A stretch of 64,000 nt of DNA from Ectobacillus funiculus (GCF_004138295.1 NZ_SCFM01000002.1:186001-250000); one strand, 5' to 3'; shown: positions 25,258-34,511, counted from the first letter of the stretch. Program-made: numbers and translations. Notes: generated by a model from the sequence alone, not told the origin.

Positions 25258-27519
25258 TTGATTAGAATGTGGCACGATTGGGAAGTTGCACAGAAAATTG
25301 CATTACGTATGGTTTTGATTTACCTCGTCATCAGCAGTTCATGGGTCGTGTTATCTGATTGGTTATTTAAAGATTATCTACATATAGTATGGCTAGATAC
25401 TATAAAAGGTTGGCTTTTTATATGTGTAAGCGGTTTGTTATATTACAAATTAATTCGGAAAGTAATAAAAGATACTACAGAAAATGAAGTGAAATATCGA
25501 TTGATTGTCGAAAACGTATTCGATTTAATAGTTGTACTAGATACAATGGGGAAAGTAACTTATGTTACGCCCTCGTGTGAGCAAATTATTGGCTATTTGC
25601 CTCACGAATGCGAAGGAGAGTCAAGTTTTGAATTTATTGCGAAGGACGATATTTCTAAAGCCCAAGAAAAATTACATACGGTCCTAAACGCCAAAAAATC
25701 AGAACAGGCTGAAATTCATTTGAAGCATAAAGAGGGTCATGTGGTTTTGGTTGATGGAAAAGGTGTACCGGTTATTGGAGGAGATGGAGAGGTTGAACAA
25801 GTCGTAGTCCTTGCTCGTGATATTACGGAACGGAAACAAACTGAAAGACAGTTAATTGAAAGTGAGGAACGTTATCGGAAACTTGTAGAATTTTCTCCTG
25901 AGGCAATATTGATTCATATTGATGGAGAAATTTTTTATGTGAATCAGGCAGGGATAAAGTTAGCAGGAGCACATCATCTTGATGAAGTAATTAGCAGCAA
26001 TATTTTTGAATTTATTATCTCAGATGAATTTGAGCATACCAAAGGTCGTATGAGAAAAGTCGAAGAAGAAGGGGAAATTGGGATAGAAGAAAGAACGATC
26101 GTTCGCCCTGATGGCACGCGCATCTTTGTTGAAGTTTTGTCATTTCAAACCACGTATCAAGGAGAAAAGGCAGTACAGTCCATTATAAGGGATATTACAG
26201 AACGTAAAAAATCAGAGGAGAAAATACATTACTTAGCATACTATGATGCCTTAACTGGCTTACCCAATCGCAATTTTCTAGGTGAGTATCTTAGAGAAGC
26301 GTTGGTGTGCAGCCAAGGCAGCAAACATATCTTAACTGTGATGTTTTTAGATTTAGACCGATTTAAACTAATCAATGACACGTTTGGGCACAGCTTTGGT
26401 GATATCTTATTGCAGCAGGTATCTGTTAGGTTGAGGGAATGCTTGCGTGAAGATGATATGGTTTCTCGTTACGGTGGTGATGAGTATATTATTGTGCTGA
26501 AGCAACAAGATATTCAAGAAATATACGGATTGGCAGATCAAATCATTGATACGGTAGCTGCTCCTTTTATGATTTACGGCCGCGAGCTATTTATTTCACC
26601 TAGCATTGGAATTAGCGTGTACCCAACAGATGGGGATGATGTAGAAGCTTTAATCAAAAATGCAGATGCTGCGATGTATCTTGCTAAAGAGAGTGGCAGA
26701 AATAATTATCAATTTTATACATCATCTTTACATGTGATGAACAACTGGAAATTTGAGTTAGAAAAAGGCATTAGGAATGCGCTGCAAAATAATGAATTTA
26801 CACTGCATTATCAACCTCAAGTTGACTTGAAAACAAATACAATTATCGGTTTAGAAGCTTTAATTCGCTGGAAGCATCCCGAATATGGATTCATTTCTCC
26901 AGCGGAATTTATTCCCTTAGCAGAAGAGATAGGATTGATTGGTTCTATTGGTAGATGGGTTCTTGAAACAGCCTGTAAACAAAGGAAACAGTGGCAGGAA
27001 AATGGCTTACCTCCAGTGGATGTGTCCATTAATGTTTCAGCTGTGCAGTTTCGGGATAAACATTTTGTAGCAACTGTACAGCAAGTGTTGCAAGATACAA
27101 AGTTTGAACCATGCTGCCTAGAACTAGAAATTACTGAAGGCGCTATGCAATATGTAAAGGAAGCCACGAGCATTATGGGGGCTTTAAAAGAACTTGGTGT
27201 TCGTCTTTCCATCGACGATTTTGGTACAGGTTATTCTTCATTAAGTTACTTAAGACATTTCCCTATCGATAAATTAAAAATTGATAAGTCCTTTGTTGAT
27301 GAAATTAACCATCATTCTAGTGGTGAAATTATTGTAAAAACAATAATTGCCTTAGGAAATAGCTTAGGTTTTGAGGTAATTGCTGAAGGGATAGAAAATG
27401 AGGAGCAAGTCTCTTTTTTAGTACAAAACAATTGTCGTTTAGGACAAGGTTATTTCTTCTACAAGCCTTTGCCTGCAGAGGAAATAGAGGGGTTAATTCA
27501 TTTACACTGTAAGTATTAA
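25258..27519 (+). CDS. Membrane-bound PAS-PAS-GGDEF-EAL protein (c-di-GMP turnover)
   Basis: A 753-residue signalling protein: two N-terminal membrane helices (18-75), two PAS domains (about 80-190 and 205-320, each ending in DITERK), a GGDEF domain (about 330-490) and an EAL domain (about 505-745). The diguanylate cyclase motif is RYGGDEYI (GGDEY variant) and the phosphodiesterase motif is EALIRW with DDFGTGYSSL and a retained Glu in EGIENEEQ, so both activities look possible. The start is TTG 25258 or ATG 25267 after AAAGAGGG. It probably tunes c-di-GMP for motility or biofilm in response to a PAS ligand. Confidence 0.93.
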   Translation: MIRMWHDWEVAQKIALRMVLIYLVISSSWVVLSDWLFKDYLHIVWLDTIKGWLFICVSGLLYYKLIRKVIKDTTENEVKYRLIVENVFDLIVVLDTMGKVTYVTPSCEQIIGYLPHECEGESSFEFIAKDDISKAQEKLHTVLNAKKSEQAEIHLKHKEGHVVLVDGKGVPVIGGDGEVEQVVVLARDITERKQTERQLIESEERYRKLVEFSPEAILIHIDGEIFYVNQAGIKLAGAHHLDEVISSNIFEFIISDEFEHTKGRMRKVEEEGEIGIEERTIVRPDGTRIFVEVLSFQTTYQGEKAVQSIIRDITERKKSEEKIHYLAYYDALTGLPNRNFLGEYLREALVCSQGSKHILTVMFLDLDRFKLINDTFGHSFGDILLQQVSVRLRECLREDDMVSRYGGDEYIIVLKQQDIQEIYGLADQIIDTVAAPFMIYGRELFISPSIGISVYPTDGDDVEALIKNADAAMYLAKESGRNNYQFYTSSLHVMNNWKFELEKGIRNALQNNEFTLHYQPQVDLKTNTIIGLEALIRWKHPEYGFISPAEFIPLAEEIGLIGSIGRWVLETACKQRKQWQENGLPPVDVSINVSAVQFRDKHFVATVQQVLQDTKFEPCCLELEITEGAMQYVKEATSIMGALKELGVRLSIDDFGTGYSSLSYLRHFPIDKLKIDKSFVDEINHHSSGEIIVKTIIALGNSLGFEVIAEGIENEEQVSFLVQNNCRLGQGYFFYKPLPAEEIEGLIHLHCKY

Positions 27520-27573
27520 TATGTGGTTCTTTTACGATTTGGAACTAGTACATCTTTTGTTCAGAAATAGAAG

Positions 27574-27606
27574 ACAGGGAGCAGGGGTAGCATCTAATCT
27601 CCCTGT
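27574..27606 (+). terminator. Hairpin after the GGDEF-EAL gene
   Basis: ACAGGGAG / CTCCCTGT with a 17-base loop and a broken T tail. Confidence 0.7.
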
Positions 27607-27622
27607 TTCATTGTTTTTATTA

Positions 27623-27751
27623 CACTGTAGGAAAATATAAACTTCCAGCTAGAAGCTCCTTCGACGTAGTCGGAAATTTTAGGAATACAGTGTAAGTGCA
27701 ACTACGCTTCTGTCTGCGCCTAACGGCTCGCCAATCAGCGAGTTTTCTTTA
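27623..27751 (+). repeat. Dispersed structured repeat, copy 4 (full length)
   Basis: Starts CACTGTAGGAAAATAT and pairs with TACAGTG at the end of the first half; the loop GACGTAGT faces ACTACGCT; the final hairpin is CTCGC/GCGAG with TTTTCTTTA. Its last three bases are the stop codon (minus strand) of the adjoining coiled-coil gene. Confidence 0.9.
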
Positions 27752-28084
27752 AAAACCGTCTTCGACAGGAGAAAATGGAACACCTAATCTGTTTTCTACG
27801 GCACGCAGACGTTGATTTAAACGGTTTAAACGACGGCTATGACGTTCGACTGTTTCTTGAAGCTGATTCACTTCTCTATTTAGGCGGTTTACTGTTCGGG
27901 TCAATTCGTTGTTTCGCTGCTCCAATTCAGTTACTCGACGCTCCAAAGCACGCAGCTGCTGTGGCGGCTGTCTGTGATCAAATTGCTGTGTATAATCAAA
28001 TTGCTGTGTATAATCAAATTGCTGCTGTGTATACGGCTGGTGGTAGGGTTGCACAAATGGATAAAAGTTAACATATGAATTCAT
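27749..28084 (-). CDS. Coiled-coil protein with hexapeptide repeats
   Basis: A 111-residue protein with two parts. Residues 1-45 are rich in Tyr, Gln, Pro and Phe and contain FDYTQQ, FDYTQQ and a decayed FDHRQP in tandem. Residues 45-100 form a long coiled coil (ELEQRNNELTRTVNRLNREV and on), rich in Arg, Asn and Leu. AGGAGAG precedes the ATG. A spore-coat or surface role is possible from the composition but unproven. The stop codon coincides with the end of a dispersed repeat. Confidence 0.75.
   Translation of the reverse strand: MNSYVNFYPFVQPYHQPYTQQQFDYTQQFDYTQQFDHRQPPQQLRALERRVTELEQRNNELTRTVNRLNREVNQLQETVERHSRRLNRLNQRLRAVENRLGVPFSPVEDGF
27978..28031 (-). repeat. 18-bp tandem repeats inside the coiled-coil gene
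   Basis: Three direct copies of ATCAAATTGCTGTGTATA, the last altered, encoding the FDYTQQ hexapeptides. Perfect identity of the first two copies suggests recent slippage. Confidence 0.85.
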
Positions 28085-28276
28085 GGTGTTTCACTCTCCT
28101 ACATAGGGTATTTACCATACAGATTATGTAGGAGAAGAACAAGGCGACACAATTAAAAATAAAGAGGCACCGGGCATCTGAGGGGTTACAGAATGCTCAT
28201 GCATGCTATGGTTTCCTGAATGATAAAAATTCAACTATGTTAATTGGTCGGATTTTTGCTTAATTCATATCAATTA

Positions 28277-28792
28277 TCACTTGAGCTCACTTATGTTTAC
28301 ATTAAATACCGTTAAAAAGAAAATAATAACAATAATGGATAAGCCCCATGCTACTAATGGCCGTTTATGATGAATAGGCAACATCGTGAACAAAATGATG
28401 TCAAACAAAGCTGACCACCACATGTTCCAGCCATTAAAGTGATTTATAAGTCCGAAAACATGAAGGCCTAGAAGTTCACCGAAAATATATATTATTGTCC
28501 ATAATAAAATATAGGGAAGCTGCTTGACTTTCTCTTTTGGAAAATGGGATAAGTATGTAAGGGCAGTAGCAGGATATATCGTTATCATAATCCAGATATT
28601 AATTAAGGTATGATTGGGAAAGAGGCGGTCTTTATTATAGCTCCATGTTGGATTGTTATACGTTAACACGTTATACAATAAATCTCCAATGATAAAAAAG
28701 AGGATAGTTGGATAATATTTTTTCCAATTTTTCCAATCTCCAAATCTCCAGCCAATGAATAAAAATGTCGCTCCAGCAATAATATGCATCAT
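28277..28792 (-). CDS. CBO0543-family membrane protein
   Basis: A 171-residue protein with about five membrane helices and the family words WSYNKDRLFPNHT, IYPATALTYLSHFP and GWNMWWSALFDI. GGGGGAG eight bases before ATG 28792 gives this start; an ATG 16 codons upstream has no good site. CBO0543 proteins are common in spore-formers and of unknown function. It stands alone. Confidence 0.8.
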   Translation of the reverse strand: MMHIIAGATFLFIGWRFGDWKNWKKYYPTILFFIIGDLLYNVLTYNNPTWSYNKDRLFPNHTLINIWIMITIYPATALTYLSHFPKEKVKQLPYILLWTIIYIFGELLGLHVFGLINHFNGWNMWWSALFDIILFTMLPIHHKRPLVAWGLSIIVIIFFLTVFNVNISELK

Positions 28793-28840
28793 ATGAAAAG
28801 CTCCCCCTAAACCTTTATATACATTGTTATCTAAATGCAT

Positions 28841-29318
28841 TTTCTTTTCTGAAAATTATAACAGAAGGAAAACGGTTTCAATAAATTTACTGAATTGTAA
28901 AATATTTCAGGGTGCTTTATAATGATTTTCTGTGTAAAAAACCTCTTCATATAGTTGATGAGGTTTTTTTATTAGGTTTTATTGCTTTAAATAATTATGC
29001 TTTTGTTATAATTAGGTAATATATAATAAAATTACAAATGGCTTAGCCTATAAGGTTGACTATGGTTGAACAGTGCGACCTGCGCACTTAAGCCTAAAGG
29101 AATATCTATAAAAATGAATTAAATGAAGCTGCTTGTTTAGAGTGTATACCGTTTCTTTTTGAGAGTTCCTTTGCAAATTTCCCATGTTAAAGTTGGTTCG
29201 TTCTTTCTGTAGAAAATAGTTTTTGTCAAATCCCTACCGTCTATATAGGGCTCTATACAAATTAAGAAAAGTTATTTTTGAGATAGTGAATCTAGAGATA
29301 AAGTGGAGGGGTGTTAAA
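28841..29318. other. 480-bp gap between CBO0543 and a small membrane gene
   Basis: Holds one clear bidirectional terminator (28938-28968) with no evident parent gene on either side, suggesting a lost gene. The rest is AT-rich; no other structure seen. Confidence 0.4.
28938..28968. terminator. Orphan bidirectional terminator
   Basis: AAAAAACCTC / GAGGTTTTTT with TTCA/TGA extension around a short loop; A and T tails on both sides. Confidence 0.75.
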
Positions 29319-29750
29319 ATGATTGAAGCAAAAATATTAACTTCGGGTAATAGGGAATTGATAAATTTTATTACGAGAGAATATTCCGCTGAGAAAATGA
29401 AGAGTAAGGAAGGACTATTGTTAAAAATTGAACGGTTAGAGGAGATGGATGAGCAGACTTTAAAGTTATGTATAAACAGAATAAGAAGCTTGGAGGAATT
29501 TTATGATCCTGTCAAATCCTTATCTGCCGTTATAGGAGTATTTACAGCGTTTTTTATAGTCTTAGGAGTGTTTTTTGAGGAGATTGGGCTCCCTTGGTAT
29601 CTAGATCGTATATTAGCTTTGGGTTCGCTTGCATTGGCATTCATCGTGTCGGCAAGGGATGTTATTGAAATGAGATTGAAAAAAAGTAATGCTGTGTATT
29701 TTAAAGGTTTATTGGAGTATGTGTTAGAGAGGAAAAAGGAAAACAAATAA
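29319..29750 (+). CDS. Hypothetical membrane protein
   Basis: A 143-residue protein, not recognised. Residues 1-65 are helical and charged (EKMKSKEGLLLKIERLEEMD); two membrane helices follow at about 70-90 and 97-115 (SLSAVIGVFTAFFIVLGVFF; ILALGSLALAFIVSAR), then a basic tail ending LERKKENK. GGAGGGGTG before ATG 29319 supports the start. Alone, followed by a terminator. Confidence 0.65.
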   Translation: MIEAKILTSGNRELINFITREYSAEKMKSKEGLLLKIERLEEMDEQTLKLCINRIRSLEEFYDPVKSLSAVIGVFTAFFIVLGVFFEEIGLPWYLDRILALGSLALAFIVSARDVIEMRLKKSNAVYFKGLLEYVLERKKENK

Positions 29751-29801
29751 ATCTGAAGCATCCCTCATGAGGGGATAAAAACAGTTTGAATACATCTAAC
29801 C

Positions 29802-29839
29802 AAATCTACTCATTTTACCTTTTGGTGAGTAGATTTTTT
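29802..29839 (+). terminator. Rho-independent terminator
   Basis: AAATCTACTCA / TGAGTAGATTT with a 13-base loop and six T; serves the small membrane gene. Confidence 0.88.
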
Positions 29840-30051
29840 GCTGGTTGAAAATTTGATGAATTTATCATAAAACCGATACAGGAACAATAGTTCGATTTTG
29901 AAGAGATGGGAAATGAGTTTCACGTATAACAAGAAGGTTCCCATGTTGTTTACAAATGAAAGATTTGGGCAAGTACTTTTCGACAACTTGTCTCCAAAAT
30001 AGCAGGTTGTACATAAAATATTGCGTATATGATTTTAAAGGAGATGTTTTC

Positions 30052-30720
30052 TTGAACGAAAGAAATTATGATAGTAACCATCATTCATTTGCTCCCTTTA
30101 TCAGCCCCAACCCGATTACCTCATTTAATCCGATTCAACGTTATCCAAAAATTGATGAAACAGCCTTCATAAGTCCGTTTTCTAGTGTGATAGGCGATGT
30201 GAGAATTACGGATAATGTATATGTAGCTCCCAATGTGAGCATTCGTGCGGATGAAGGAACCCCGTTTTACATCGGCTCAAACACAAATCTGCAAGACGGG
30301 GTTATTTTACATGGTTTATTGAACAAATTCGTTTCTGTTGGTGGTAAGAGTTATTCAATCTATATCGGGAACGAAGTAAGTATTGCTCATGGCGCTCTCA
30401 TTCATGGTCCTTGTTATATAGGAAAGAATACCTTTGTCGGTTTTAAGTCAATTGTATACAATGCAATTATTGAAGAAGGGACATTTATTGCATATAATGC
30501 AGTAGTAACAAATGGCGTACGTATTCCGGCAAATAGATTCGTGCCGCCAGGGGCCCACATAGACACGCAGGAAAAAGCAAACTCGCTTCCTCGAGTGTCA
30601 GGAGATGAAGAAGAATTTGCCCGGGAAGTACAACGTGTAAATCAAGAATTTCCTGCTGCTTATAACAACTTATTATTTGGCTCACATTGCTGTTCTTGCG
30701 GAATGCCCTATAGTCATTGA
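30052..30720 (+). CDS. Gamma-class carbonic anhydrase (Cam/CamH type)
   Basis: A 222-residue left-handed beta-helix (hexapeptide) protein close to the Methanosarcina Cam carbonic anhydrase, hydrating CO2 to bicarbonate. The catalytic set is present: Arg and Asp of IRADEGTPFYIG, Gln of NLQDG, and metal His in VILHGL, SIAHGA and LIHGP. The acidic loop of Cam, which carries the proton-shuttle Glu, is replaced by a short LLNKFVSVGGKSY, as in the CamH subclass. An unusual Cys-rich tail (GSHCCSCGMPYSH) may bind metal. AAAGGAG precedes TTG 30052. No signal peptide is seen. Confidence 0.82.
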   Translation: MNERNYDSNHHSFAPFISPNPITSFNPIQRYPKIDETAFISPFSSVIGDVRITDNVYVAPNVSIRADEGTPFYIGSNTNLQDGVILHGLLNKFVSVGGKSYSIYIGNEVSIAHGALIHGPCYIGKNTFVGFKSIVYNAIIEEGTFIAYNAVVTNGVRIPANRFVPPGAHIDTQEKANSLPRVSGDEEEFAREVQRVNQEFPAAYNNLLFGSHCCSCGMPYSH

Positions 30721-30734
30721 AAATTAGGAGTTTT

Positions 30735-31686
30735 TTGAGAGGAAGAAGCTGTATAAAGAGAATGTACAGCTTCTTTAATATATTACTTACGAATTTCTTT
30801 TTTAGCTTGCTGGCTCAACAAACACCACAATTAATTAGTCAAACCAATGTTTTCTTGGGAAATTCAATCGGTTCATTCACTGCCCTTGCGTTAGCAAGTG
30901 CCCCTAAGGAGATACTCCAGTTTTTTAAGGATAAAATCTTACCGGCATACAGCATTTCCAGGCCAGGTGGACCTGTTTTTAATCAACAATTCCCATACTC
31001 TGGCTTTATCGAAGCGGTACGAACATTTTTTCCATTGAATCTTCGTCTTAAAAACTTAAAAAAACGAATTGTTGTTCCTTCATTTCAATTATTCTCACCG
31101 AAGCTGAATCGTTGGAATCCTGTGCTATTCCACAACTTTCCTGACTCTCCCTATTTAGATGAGAAAGCGAGTGATGTCATACTACGGAGCAGTGCTGCTC
31201 CCGCGACGCAACGGGCCTATCAAAACTACGTGGATGGGTTTGTAATAACAACTAATCCTAGTACAGCTAGTATTACGTTTGCAGTGGATAAAGCCAAACA
31301 GCTGTTGGATCAAATTGCGGTCTTATCCATTGGGACAGGTGAAGCCCCCATTCAGTTAAGAAGGGATACAAGAGGATGGGGGATGGTGAGTGCAAATAAC
31401 ATACGTCCCGAAAATTTAGAGAACCTTCCTCCAAATTGGGGAGTCCTTTTCGACCGATCACCCAATGAACCCTTACTACCATTTCTTCAGCTTGTCAGTA
31501 ATGGAACCAGTTACTATGAATCCATGGTCAGTTCTCATCTTCTAGGAGATCGTTTTTTTTTGCTTGAATCCACGGATCCCTAACTTCTCCAAAACGGATC
31601 CTTCCGTGTTTCCCGCTCTCATTAAAATTGCTAACAAAACCAATTTACAACCTACAGTTAAATTTATAGAGAAAAACTGGAACTAA
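30735..31686 (+). pseudogene. Patatin-like phospholipase, N-terminally truncated and frameshifted
   Basis: Remnant of a patatin-family lipid acyl hydrolase. The nucleophile elbow GNSIG and the catalytic Asp region YVDGF are present, but the family's N-terminal Gly-rich oxyanion motif is missing; instead the frame runs back through the carbonic anhydrase terminator. The recognisable protein begins near 30810. At 31553-31561 a run of nine T shifts the frame and ends translation at 31583. Reading eight T restores CLNPRIPNFSKTDPSVF to FIEKNWN and a stop at 31684-31686, a normal patatin end. The loss of the N-terminus makes a sequencing error alone an insufficient explanation. Confidence 0.78.
30743..30780 (+). 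terminator. Terminator of the carbonic anhydrase gene
   Basis: AAGAAGCTGTA (30743-30753) / TACAGCTTCTT (30765-30775), then TTAATAT. It lies inside the apparent 5' end of the patatin reading frame. Confidence 0.7.
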
Positions 31687-31764
31687 TTTTAGGAATACAA
31701 TATGGGTAACTACGCCTCAGTCTTCGCCCAAAAGCAAGGCTCGCCAATTGGCGAGTTTTCTTTA
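31679..31764 (+). repeat. Dispersed structured repeat, copy 5 (3' half)
   Basis: Second half of the element: AATTTTAGGAATACA, ACTACGCC, and a perfect CTCGCC-AATT-GGCGAG hairpin (31740-31755) with TTTTCTTTATT. It begins at the restored patatin stop codon and ends transcription in the same direction. Confidence 0.82.
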
Positions 31765-32295
31765 TTATGCAGTAAATGCTTTATTTGAATAGTTGGTCAA
31801 TCTGTTCTCGGGTATAACCTAGTATTTCCTCTTGATAAATTATGGTTAATATTTTTAGCTCCTGAGGATAAGGAGATGTTTAAAGTCCCAAATCCCAGAT
31901 TATTTACAGCTATACATATTCCAGAGAAATTTTTTGTCTTTAAAATATAAAAAATACGTCTCTATAATACAAATACACTTATTCTATACTGTCCTATAAT
32001 TATAACCATAAATGACAAGTTCATTGTTGGATTTTAGCTTTAATGACAACGGTTACATTGTGGAAAAATAATGAATTTTAGCCTGGAAGGGGTACTGCCG
32101 ATGAAGATTGTGAATCAATTGAGTATTCAATTATAAGTCTGCAAAAGGTGAACAATGTCTGCATGATATAAATGCGTCCATTATATATTGTCCTATAATT
32201 ACAATTTTAAATGACAAATTTTAATTAACATTGTTGGGAAATTTAATATCGGATATATAGATACCAGATAATCTAGGAAGGATGGGTGTTTTGTG
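31765..32295. other. 530-bp gap upstream of the HPr-like gene
   Basis: Very AT-rich, no gene. It contains a block duplicated about 200 bp apart (listed separately). A ribosome-like GGAAGGGG followed by an 11-codon frame (ATG 32101) lies between the two blocks. Confidence 0.4.
31987..32237 (+). repeat. Decayed direct duplication upstream of the HPr-like gene
   Basis: Block A (31987-32030) and block B (32186-32237) share TGTCCTATAATTA, TAAATGACAA and CATTGTTGG in the same order, with small changes and an insertion in B. Each contains TATAAT, so two promoter-like regions may stand in tandem before the gene. Confidence 0.6.
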
Positions 32296-32571
32296 ATGGA
32301 AAGAAACGTTGTTGTCCAACTTCAACATGGTCTTCAGGCTCGACATGCTAATCAATTTGTACAAAAATCATCTGCCTTTAACAGTGAGATCAGCATTATT
32401 AAAAATGGGAGGATGGCAGCTGGGAAAGGGATTATTGGGGTGATGGCTTTAGTTATTAGGAAGGGAGAGGAAATTACTTTGCTTGCAAATGGAAGCGATG
32501 AAGAGGCCGCTATTATAGCCCTAGAGAGTTTTCTTTCTGATAGGGAGCTGAATGCATTAGATTTACATTAG
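32296..32571 (+). CDS. HPr/Crh-like protein lacking both phosphorylation sites
   Basis: A 91-residue HPr fold protein. It aligns along its length with HPr and Crh: HGLQARHANQFVQKSS stands where HPr has GIHARPA, so the phospho-accepting His15 is Gln, as in Crh. The regulatory Ser46 segment KSIMG reads KGIIG, so that site is also gone. The rest of the fold (IIGVMALVIRKGEEITLLA, DEEAAIIALESFL) is conserved. Start ATG 32296 (or GTG 32293) after GGAAGGATGGG. It cannot act as a PTS carrier or, by the classical route, as a CcpA cofactor; a decoy or scaffold role is possible. Confidence 0.82.
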   Translation: MERNVVVQLQHGLQARHANQFVQKSSAFNSEISIIKNGRMAAGKGIIGVMALVIRKGEEITLLANGSDEEAAIIALESFLSDRELNALDLH

Positions 32572-33469
32572 TAATATAATCCGGTTATTTTTAGTTTAAT
32601 CAATAATGCATTTGTGAAAGGACTTATAGGAAAAGGAAGATAGAGCCCTATACATTATTATATTGTTCAATAGCCTGATAATGGTACTCAACCAGAGTCA
32701 GAGTTAGGTGATTTATTTTAGATGGAATCGCTTTCTTTATAAAAGAAAATAATCCTTCTAGGTCTAGGTGAATGTATGTTATAGAAGCTTTAATTCTGCA
32801 TCTATCTAGAAGAAATGATATTAAAAATAAAGTGTAAAATGTTTTTTAACAGCCATTATTACAAATTACCGCTTGAAATATGTCCTTAAAAGACAAAAAA
32901 CATGTCCTGAAAATTTAAATACTATCGCTGCAGATTTTTATACAATCATTTATGTAAGGGCGATCAATTATCAAATATTAAGAAGGTGATTTTGTTTACA
33001 ATTAATAACTAATGCGGGTTTGGACGAGAGGCTTCAAAGATAAGTGTTAGTTTAAAAATATATCCTTAGAATGTACATTTGAAAATTCAAAGGAGTCCTT
33101 ATACTGTAAAATCAATGTTTCAATAGTATAAAACCAGCTATCATATTGTCATTCATTTAAAAGGGGATGCATAATTGTTTTTACCCTGGAAGGAAAGCGA
33201 TTACATGAAGGTAGTCTTCCCTTGTTGAATTGCATCATAAGGAAAAACCAGCGAAGTGTTACGTGTTCTCAAGAACTTAGAGAAATTCACATAGGTATTA
33301 CTGAAGTTCCTGAATTGAAAAAAGCAACCTTCCGTACACATAAATATCAAATCAGTCATAAGCGGGAAATAAACCTGTTTCATGAAAGTAAGACAATTGG
33401 ATTTTTAGAGTCAGCATCTAAAATCATTAAAATTTTATATTAGGTTAAATAGTTTTTGGAGGGGTTTTT
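32572..33469. other. 900-bp gap, no gene recognised
   Basis: AT-rich sequence with many stops. A 73-codon frame (33222-33443) lacks a ribosome site. Direct repeats ATGTCCTTAAAA and ATGTCCTGAAAA lie near 32880-32915. This may be a graveyard of a deleted gene or hold the regulatory region of the next operon. Confidence 0.4.
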
Positions 33470-34411
33470 ATGAAACTATCATATGTAACAGATAGCTTAG
33501 GTCATTTGCCATTTGAAGAGATGCTGGATTTTGTAGCGGAATTAGGGATTGATACGATTGAAATGACTACTGGAGGCTGGTCTCCAGCGCCGCATTTGAG
33601 ACTAGATGAACTATTAGAGAGTGAGCAAAAAAGAAGTGAGTTCTTAAATAGTTTAGAAAAACGCAACATCAAACTATGTGCTTTAAATTGCTCAGGAAAT
33701 CCTTTAGATCCAGGTGAACTTGGCAGAGAGCATCGGGAAGTTCCAGAGAAAACAATGGAATTGGCTCAATTGCTAGGAGTAAAAAAGGTCATTATGATGA
33801 GCGGGCTGCCAGCAGGAAGTCCTGAGGATAAAGTTCCTAACTGGATTACGTATACTGTTAGCTGGCCTCCGACTTTAAAAGACATTTTGGATTATCAATG
33901 GAATGAGGTAGCGATCCCGTATTGGAAGGGATTAGTGAAGAAGGCTGAAGAATGTGGCGTTGAAAAAATTGCCCTTGAAAACTTCAGCTCCCAATTGGTA
34001 TATAATCCAGAAACTCTATTTAAATTACGCAATGCAGTTGGACCAATCGTAGGCTTAAATCTAGATCCAAGCCATCTTTTATGGATGGGAGCTGATCCAA
34101 TCTTATCAGCGAGAGAACTAGGAGCAGCGATTCACCATGTTCATGGTAAAGATGTTCGTCTTGAAAGACACTTATCTGGTGTGAATGGTGTACTTGAAAC
34201 AAAAGAAGTTACCGATGTAGCGAACAGAGCGTGGAATTATGTAGCGGTAGGCTGCGGACAAGATTTGCAATGGTGGAAAGAGTTCTTCTCTGTAGTGAAA
34301 ATGATGGGCTATGACGGAGAGGTGTCTTTAGAAATGGAAGACTTAACAATGTCAGTAGAAGCTGGCGTAAGAACATCTATTGATGCTTTAAAACAAACAC
34401 TTAGCTTTTAA
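33470..34411 (+). CDS. Sugar phosphate isomerase/epimerase (xylose isomerase-like TIM barrel)
   Basis: A 313-residue AP-endonuclease-2/IolE-IolH-like TIM barrel. Likely metal ligands are Glu in IALENFS, Asp and His in LNLDPSHLLWMG, His in HHVHGKD and Glu in SLEMEDL. It probably isomerises or dehydrates an inositol- or keto-sugar. GGAGGGG precedes the ATG. It is followed after 100 bp by a Gfo/Idh/MocA dehydrogenase and then an IolT-like transporter, a typical polyol or inositol-derivative set. Confidence 0.86.
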   Translation: MKLSYVTDSLGHLPFEEMLDFVAELGIDTIEMTTGGWSPAPHLRLDELLESEQKRSEFLNSLEKRNIKLCALNCSGNPLDPGELGREHREVPEKTMELAQLLGVKKVIMMSGLPAGSPEDKVPNWITYTVSWPPTLKDILDYQWNEVAIPYWKGLVKKAEECGVEKIALENFSSQLVYNPETLFKLRNAVGPIVGLNLDPSHLLWMGADPILSARELGAAIHHVHGKDVRLERHLSGVNGVLETKEVTDVANRAWNYVAVGCGQDLQWWKEFFSVVKMMGYDGEVSLEMEDLTMSVEAGVRTSIDALKQTLSF

Positions 34412-34511
34412 ATTAAAGGAAATGAGCTACTTGAAACACGATAGTAAGTCTTATTTTTTAAAAACTATACAAATTCCAAATGAACAGAATTGAGGAGAGA
34501 GGGGTTTTATT

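Noticed and set aside
33222-33443. 73-codon frame upstream of the isomerase gene
   Set aside because: No ribosome site, low-quality composition, not similar to anything I know.
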